Below, piece by piece: positions 29,354-33,466 of a stretch of 33,466 nucleotides of DNA. Under the pieces are notes generated by a model. That model had not been told where the DNA came from and ran no database searches. It saw only the letters and a list, made by a program, of their open reading frames with translations. The DNA comes from JAEUSF01 sp964484145. GTDB taxonomy: Bacteria; Patescibacteriota; Doudnabacteria; UBA920. The first letter of the stretch is position 1. Each line of letters begins with the position of its first letter. A program made the position numbers and the translations under genes. The stretch spans positions 1-33,466 of the forward strand of contig CAZAED010000013.1 in the NCBI GenBank assembly GCA_964484145.1, given 5' to 3'.

Positions 29354-30778
29354 TTAAAATAGCGTTCCCTTTGGCCTTGTTTCCACAATTTCCGGCTGCT
29401 TTATTTCCTTCCATTTTTCGCCAAGGTCTATTGGATACTCGCCGTTAAAGCAGGAGAGACAGAAATTTTCTTTAGGCAGGTTGGTAGAATTTATTAAACC
29501 ATCTAAAGACAAAAAATAGAGCGAGGTTGCGCCTAAATATTTTCTTATTTCTTCCACGGTTTTGTGTGCGGCAATTAAGTCTTTTTGCTTGGGCGTGTCT
29601 ATGCCGTAAAAGTCCGGGAATTTTACCGGCGGGGAAGAAATAAGCATATGTACCTGTGTGCAGCCGGCATCAAACAGCATTTTTACCAGCTGTCTGGAAG
29701 TTGTACCCCTTACAATTGAGTCGTCCATTACTATAACGCGTTTACCTTTTAAAACTTCGGGCAGGGGAGTAAGTTTCATTTTAACACCCAGCTCTCTACT
29801 ATGTTGGTCGGGTTGAATAAAAGTTCGGTGAATGTAGCGGTTTTTTATAAGCGCCATTTCAAGGGGAATGCCGCTTGCTCTGGCATAGCCCGTAGCAACC
29901 GGGATGGCTGTTTCAGGCACGGGGACAATAAGGTCCGCCTCTATTTTACATTCTTCAAAAAGTTTAATGCCGCAGTTATGTCTAACTTCGTATACGGACT
30001 TGCCAAGTAAGTTGCTGTCGGGACGGGAGAAATATACAAATTCAAAAATATCGAATTTAAGTTTTGGTTCTTCTAAAATTACGGACTCAATGCCTTGGTC
30101 GTTTACTATTACCATTTCGCCAGGCAGTACTTCGCGTTCAAATTTGGCGCCAATGGTGTTAAAGGCGCAGGTTTCACTGGCAAAGACCGTGGTATTTTTT
30201 CCTAAACTGCCCATAGAAAGCGGTCTTATGCCGTAAGCGTCGCGCACGGCAACTAACGTGTCTTTAGTTAAAATAGTTAAGCAAAAAGCGCCAGTAAATA
30301 ACGGCCAGCATTTTTGTACCGCTTCTTTTATAGAATGGCCGTGTTCTAAGTAGTAGCCAAGCGCTTTGGCCATAAGTTCACTGTCGCTGGAATTTTCTGT
30401 AGCAATATCTTTACCTTCTAAAAATTCTTTTAGTTTTGTAACAGAGGGTAAATTGCCATTATGAGCTAAAGAAAGCAGTCCGTATTTTATATTGCATGGC
30501 TGGGCGTGCTTTACCCCAGTGCCTTCCGAAGTGGAGTAGCGGTTATGGCCAATGGCCGCAAAACCTTGTAAGTGTTTAATGGTTTCTTCGTTATAGACTT
30601 GCGCAACTAAACCTACGTTTTTGTAAGTTTCTATGCCATAGCCATTGCTTACGCTTATGCCGCTACTTTCTTGTCCTCTGTGCTGAAGCGCGAACAAGCC
30701 AAAAAACGTAAGGCGAGAAACGTCTAGTTTTTTACCGTAAATTCCAAACACTGCACATTTTTCATTTAGTGACCGCAT
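29354..30778 (-). CDS. purF: Amidophosphoribosyltransferase
   Basis: 474 residues. First committed step: PRPP plus glutamine to phosphoribosylamine. The N-terminal Ntn glutaminase has its nucleophile Cys at residue 8 after a short propeptide (MRSLNEK), so self-processing is expected. ALQHRGQESSGISV and GHNRYSTSEG are glutaminase blocks. VIVMDDSIVRGTTSRQLV is the PRPP-binding loop. The Bacillus-type enzyme carries a 4Fe-4S cluster on four Cys. Here the C-terminal CLSC pair is present, but SSPPVKFPDFYGIDT has Asp where Cys is expected, and the upstream FDIFEFVYF also lacks Cys. The cluster may be absent or altered. Confidence 0.95.
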   Translation of the reverse strand: MRSLNEKCAVFGIYGKKLDVSRLTFFGLFALQHRGQESSGISVSNGYGIETYKNVGLVAQVYNEETIKHLQGFAAIGHNRYSTSEGTGVKHAQPCNIKYGLLSLAHNGNLPSVTKLKEFLEGKDIATENSSDSELMAKALGYYLEHGHSIKEAVQKCWPLFTGAFCLTILTKDTLVAVRDAYGIRPLSMGSLGKNTTVFASETCAFNTIGAKFEREVLPGEMVIVNDQGIESVILEEPKLKFDIFEFVYFSRPDSNLLGKSVYEVRHNCGIKLFEECKIEADLIVPVPETAIPVATGYARASGIPLEMALIKNRYIHRTFIQPDQHSRELGVKMKLTPLPEVLKGKRVIVMDDSIVRGTTSRQLVKMLFDAGCTQVHMLISSPPVKFPDFYGIDTPKQKDLIAAHKTVEEIRKYLGATSLYFLSLDGLINSTNLPKENFCLSCFNGEYPIDLGEKWKEIKQPEIVETRPKGTLF

Positions 30779-30848
30779 AAAGTTGTAGGGTTGTAAGTTG
30801 TAGGGTTGTAAGTTGCTTACTACTTACTAACTTACAACTTACTACTAT
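30779..30848. repeat. Iterated-word hairpin between purQ and purF
   Basis: GTTGTAGGGTTGTAAGTTGT then AGGGTTGTAAGTTGC pairs with TTACTACTTACTAACTTACA then ACTTACTACT. The word is GTTGTAAG and its inverse. Confidence 0.75.
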
Positions 30849-31622
30849 TTATATGAAGTATTCTACTCCATTTTTAAATATTTCCAGCCCCGGACCGTAG
30901 GTAGGGATTTTTTTACCTTCCCTCATAAACTGCTCTTTTAACAGTGTCCAGTGGGGAAGTTGGGTAAAGAACATAGCGCGTTCTGGGTGGGGCATAGAGC
31001 CTAATATGCGACCGTTTGCAGATGTGACTATTGCCACATTAAGCTTTGAACCGTTGGGGTTTGCCTCTAAATTTTGTAGTTTACAAATTTCGCCCTTGGT
31101 GTAAACACCAGCTATTTGCCTCTGTTTTTGTATTATAGCAAGGTCTTGTTTTGAAGCATAAAAATTGCCTTCGCCGTGGGCTATGGGCACAGACATGCCT
31201 GAAATTTCTTTTAGCCAGGGGCTTTTTGAATTTATTTTTAAATCAACCCACCTGTCTAAATATCTAGGATTTTTGTTGTGTAAAAGCGCGCCTGGCAAGA
31301 GGCCAATTTGAGTTAGAATTTGAAAGCCATTACATATGCTAATAATTAATTTGTCCGATGCGGCAAATTTTTTAAGCGCATCGCTTAAATGATTATTAAG
31401 TTTGTTAGCATAAGCGCGGCCCGAGCCCGTGTCGTCCCCATAACTAAAGCCCCCGGGGATAGCGAGAATTTGATATTTATCCATCACATTTTTATTTGCA
31501 ACTACATCGTTAATATGAACAACTGTAGAATCACCACCCGCCAAAGTAAAAGCCAGCGCAGTTTCTTCTTCGCAGTTTAGTCCGTAGCCGGAAAGAACAA
31601 GAATTTTTGGTTTAGTGTACAT
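30849..31622 (-). CDS. purQ: FGAM synthase glutaminase subunit
   Basis: 257 residues. Class I glutamine amidotransferase supplying ammonia to PurL. Nucleophile Cys97 in ISICNGFQIL, and His212/Glu214 in MPHPERAMFF complete the triad. ILVLSGYGLNCEEETALAF and AIPGGFSYGDDTGSGRAYAN are the PurQ-specific N-terminal blocks. It is longer than the roughly 227-residue Bacillus form and resembles the 250-270-residue form that partners a large PurL. Its first 11 nt overlap the preceding gene of unknown function. Confidence 0.95.
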   Translation of the reverse strand: MYTKPKILVLSGYGLNCEEETALAFTLAGGDSTVVHINDVVANKNVMDKYQILAIPGGFSYGDDTGSGRAYANKLNNHLSDALKKFAASDKLIISICNGFQILTQIGLLPGALLHNKNPRYLDRWVDLKINSKSPWLKEISGMSVPIAHGEGNFYASKQDLAIIQKQRQIAGVYTKGEICKLQNLEANPNGSKLNVAIVTSANGRILGSMPHPERAMFFTQLPHWTLLKEQFMREGKKIPTYGPGLEIFKNGVEYFI

Positions 31623-32271
31623 AATTATTTAAGCCAGGTTTTTCTTGCTTTTCTAGGTCAAGAAGTCTGGTAAAGTACTGCATTGCCTGATCGCGTTGTT
31701 GGGCGGGTAGTTTTTCTATAGCTTTTAATAGTAAATCAGGGTTAAAATTTTTTTGGGTAATCCTGCCAAACCGGTCTAGCTCCCAGGGTATAATAGTGTC
31801 TAAATATTTTACTGTGCCATTTTTTTCAATTGTAAAATTTCGTCCTTGTTGTTCTATATAGAGGCCCGCTCTTTGGGTTTGACTAATAAGTTCGCCTACA
31901 TTTTCGTTGGTCTCTATTTCATTTTCCAGAAGTTCTAGCTGCCTTTCTAACAACTTTTGGTTGCCTTTGCGATTTTGTAGGTCCGTAATTATTTTTCTAA
32001 TTTGTTCATGTAACTTGTCAACCTCGACTTTTTCCGCCCTAATAATTTTTTTGTTTAAAGTGGCAGCGAAATCCACGTTTGGAATGTTTTGTGGAAAAAG
32101 CAAATTCATTAATTTATTTAAATAATAGGACCCTTTTATTTGGTTAGGACTGTAAACTGCTTCGGTATCTTTAAATTCCCCAATAACCTTGCTCGGATAA
32201 TTAGGGTCTGTCCGGATAATTTTTTCGCCCCCCTCGGCAATTATTTCTGAAGAAGTTTCTGTAAAAGTCAT
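31612..32271 (-). CDS. Unknown protein encoded between purL and purQ
   Basis: 219 residues, not recognised. N-terminal strands (EIIAEGGEKIIRTDPNYPSK, VIGEFKDTEA) and a helix (SYYLNKLMNLLFPQNIPNVD) are followed by a strong coiled coil (about 82-122, VDKLHEQIRKIITDLQNRKG, NQKLLERQLELLENEIE). A C-terminal part reads GRNFTIEKNGTVKYLDTIIP then WELDRF, and ends in helices. The N-terminal strands plus a late NGxVxYLDT motif faintly recall degenerate kinase-fold (phosphotransferase-like) proteins. It starts 2 nt after purL and overlaps purQ by 11 nt, so it is made together with FGAM synthase. A structural or regulatory partner is possible; no PurS is seen. Confidence 0.65.
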   Translation of the reverse strand: MTFTETSSEIIAEGGEKIIRTDPNYPSKVIGEFKDTEAVYSPNQIKGSYYLNKLMNLLFPQNIPNVDFAATLNKKIIRAEKVEVDKLHEQIRKIITDLQNRKGNQKLLERQLELLENEIETNENVGELISQTQRAGLYIEQQGRNFTIEKNGTVKYLDTIIPWELDRFGRITQKNFNPDLLLKAIEKLPAQQRDQAMQYFTRLLDLEKQEKPGLNNYVH

Positions 32272-32273
32272 AC

Positions 32274-33466
32274 TTAAAAGTTTTTAAAAGTTGAGTTATA
32301 GACTGCTGTTGCTTCTTTTAAGGACACAGAGATTTTTTTACTATTGATTGTAATTTTAATGGTTGGCTCTTTTGTTACTGCGCCGATTTTAGAAAATTGA
32401 TACTCTTTCATCTGCTTTTCGAATTTTGAAACATTGCTTGGAGATACCGTGGCAAGAATTAAGCCTGGGATTGGGTTAAAAGGTGTAGTTAGCCCATTTA
32501 TGGGCTGCGAATTGAGCCGATGAATCGGCTGACTACAATCGAGCCCAAATTGTCCCGCAATTGACATTTTACAAAGCGCTACCGCAATACCGCCTCGTCC
32601 TACGGAAATTGCCGATGATATTAAATCTTTAGAAGTTGCCTTGTGAAAAGCGCGGTAAAGGGCAAGGTTTTTTTGCGCGTTAATTTTTTCATTTACCTCT
32701 CCCAACAAATAAATTACATCACCCGGCATTTTGGCATCTAGTGAAATAGATTTTTGCACTTCGTCTATAATCCCAATGGCGGAAATTAAAAGAGTTGGAG
32801 GTATGGAAATTTTTATTTGTTTGCCGTTACTGCCGTAACCTTTAAAGTCATTGTACATACTGTCTTTGCCGGAAATAAAAGGTGTGCCGTAGGAGACGGC
32901 AAAATCAAAGCAGCCTCTGGCTGCTTCTTTTAATTGCCAAAGTCTTTCTCCTTCCTGGGGGCTGCACCAGCAAAAGTTATCGAGTAGTGCAATTTTTTTT
33001 GGGTTCGCGCCAGCGCATACAGCTTGCCTAATTGCGCTGTCTATGCAAAGGCCGGCCATGTAATAGGGGTGGCTTTCCGAGTATTCAGGGTACAGGCAAG
33101 AGGAGAGTACTACACCTTTGTTTGATGTTAGAAGAGGGCGGGTTACAGTTGCGTCCGCATTAACCCTACCTCTACCTTGTAGAGGTTTGGTAACAGATGT
33201 GCCTTGTACTTCGTGGTCGTATTGGTTTGCTAAGAAGGCGGTCGACGTAATATTGGAAGATTTTAGGAGATTGATAAGTGTCTGTTTTGTAGTTAGCCCA
33301 TCCTCGATCGGGGTCGAGGACAGGTTTATGGGCTGCGAATTGAGCCGATGAATCGGCTGACTACCCGGAGCAGACGATTTCAAATGTTTCCTCGGCATTC
33401 CGTTGTGTAAAAAGTTCAAGTCCAAATCCATTACAACATCTTTTCCATATTTAACTACGCACTTAC
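32274..33466 (-). CDS. purL: FGAM synthase large subunit, C-terminal part (5' end outside window)
   Basis: The frame runs through the right edge (KCVVKYGKDVV precedes MDLDLNFLHNG), so the ATG at 33431 is internal. At least 397 residues are visible. Blocks: YYMAGLCIDSAIRQAVCAGA, IALLDNFCWCSPQEGERLWQ, FISGKDSMYNDFKGYGSNG, GRGGIAVALCKMSIAGQFG. This is the second half of the ATP-dependent FGAR amidotransferase, of the type having DNFCW and SGKDSM, typical of large single-chain PurL rather than the small PurS/PurL/PurQ enzyme. Two inserts with the identical peptide SQPIHRLNSQPIN occur, after KSSAPG and after QFGLDC, each encoded by a palindromic element in frame. Confidence 0.9.
   Translation of the reverse strand, partial: KCVVKYGKDVVMDLDLNFLHNGMPRKHLKSSAPGSQPIHRLNSQPINLSSTPIEDGLTTKQTLINLLKSSNITSTAFLANQYDHEVQGTSVTKPLQGRGRVNADATVTRPLLTSNKGVVLSSCLYPEYSESHPYYMAGLCIDSAIRQAVCAGANPKKIALLDNFCWCSPQEGERLWQLKEAARGCFDFAVSYGTPFISGKDSMYNDFKGYGSNGKQIKISIPPTLLISAIGIIDEVQKSISLDAKMPGDVIYLLGEVNEKINAQKNLALYRAFHKATSKDLISSAISVGRGGIAVALCKMSIAGQFGLDCSQPIHRLNSQPINGLTTPFNPIPGLILATVSPSNVSKFEKQMKEYQFSKIGAVTKEPTIKITINSKKISVSLKEATAVYNSTFKNF
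32485..32536. repeat. Double-hairpin palindromic element in frame within purL, copy 1
   Basis: 52 bp bounded by GTAGT / ACTAC, holding two hairpins: AGCCCAT-TT-ATGGGCT and AGCCGAT-GA-ATCGGCT, joined by GCGAATTG. Minus-strand translation SQPIHRLNSQPINGLTT. Confidence 0.8.
33289..33364. repeat. Same element in purL, copy 2, with nested palindrome
   Basis: 76 bp: identical ends and second hairpin, but the loop of the AGCCCAT/ATGGGCT hairpin holds 24 extra bp including CCTCGA-TCGGGG-TCGAGG. The extra length is a multiple of three, so the frame is kept (NLSSTPIEDGL). Confidence 0.8.

Overview
The window looks like a piece of a Patescibacteria (Candidate Phyla Radiation) genome, or of a close relative. 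The DNA is AT-rich and genes are short and tightly packed. Secreted and membrane proteins resemble uncharacterised CPR families: C-terminally anchored cohesin proteins, a small two-TM protein starting MFKEYFDYLKDNPQGYWF, and DUF4342, DUF1801 and DUF5666 proteins. Intergenic DNA is full of palindromic repeats. Lineage is inferred from protein flavour only; no rRNA or ribosomal protein gene is present.

Layout. (1) 1-8473, plus strand: the 3' part of a giant surface protein (GLUG/glycine-rich repeats, 13 fibronectin-III-like modules, Pro-Thr and poly-Gly linkers, C-terminal dockerin). Two membrane-anchored cohesin proteins follow directly. Together they look like a self-contained dockerin-cohesin surface-attachment system. 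(2) 8480-12281: small accessory genes (DUF1801, DHFR/RibD-like, DUF1761, CPBP protease, OmdA/YdeI-like, methyltransferase), a broken GIY-YIG gene and a probable remnant of an SRPBCC gene. (3) 12284-15352, minus strand: a secreted 847-residue protein with two DUF4430-like domains and an alpha/alpha-barrel repeat region. These are the two folds of transcobalamin and intrinsic factor. Upstream, behind a good promoter, I read a cobalamin riboswitch. The long leader also carries hairpin repeats and two terminator-like hairpins. (4) 15381-21899: a lipoprotein-like gene between two inverted copies of a structured repeat, then a run of small plus-strand genes (VOC, rhodanese, DUF4342, DUF1801, PhnB-like and others), a membrane protein, a conserved membrane-anchored protein of unknown function, and a DUF5666-type protein. 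(5) 21907-33466, minus strand: a purine biosynthesis cluster transcribed purL-(unknown gene)-purQ-purF-purN-purD-HAD phosphatase-purE-purM-purC-purB. It covers PRPP to AICAR; purK, purH, purA and gua genes are not in the window. A GC-rich small gene of foreign appearance sits on the opposite strand between purM and purE.

Themes for a second look. The purine cluster is invaded by several families of short palindromic or iterated-word repeats. They lie between genes (a different word set at several junctions) and, in frame, inside purD (two copies, opposite orientations), purL (two copies, one with a further palindrome nested inside) and probably purB. The strongest functional stories are the riboswitch-controlled candidate vitamin B12-capture surface protein and the dockerin/cohesin pair. 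All calls come from reading sequence and motifs by eye; no database search was run.
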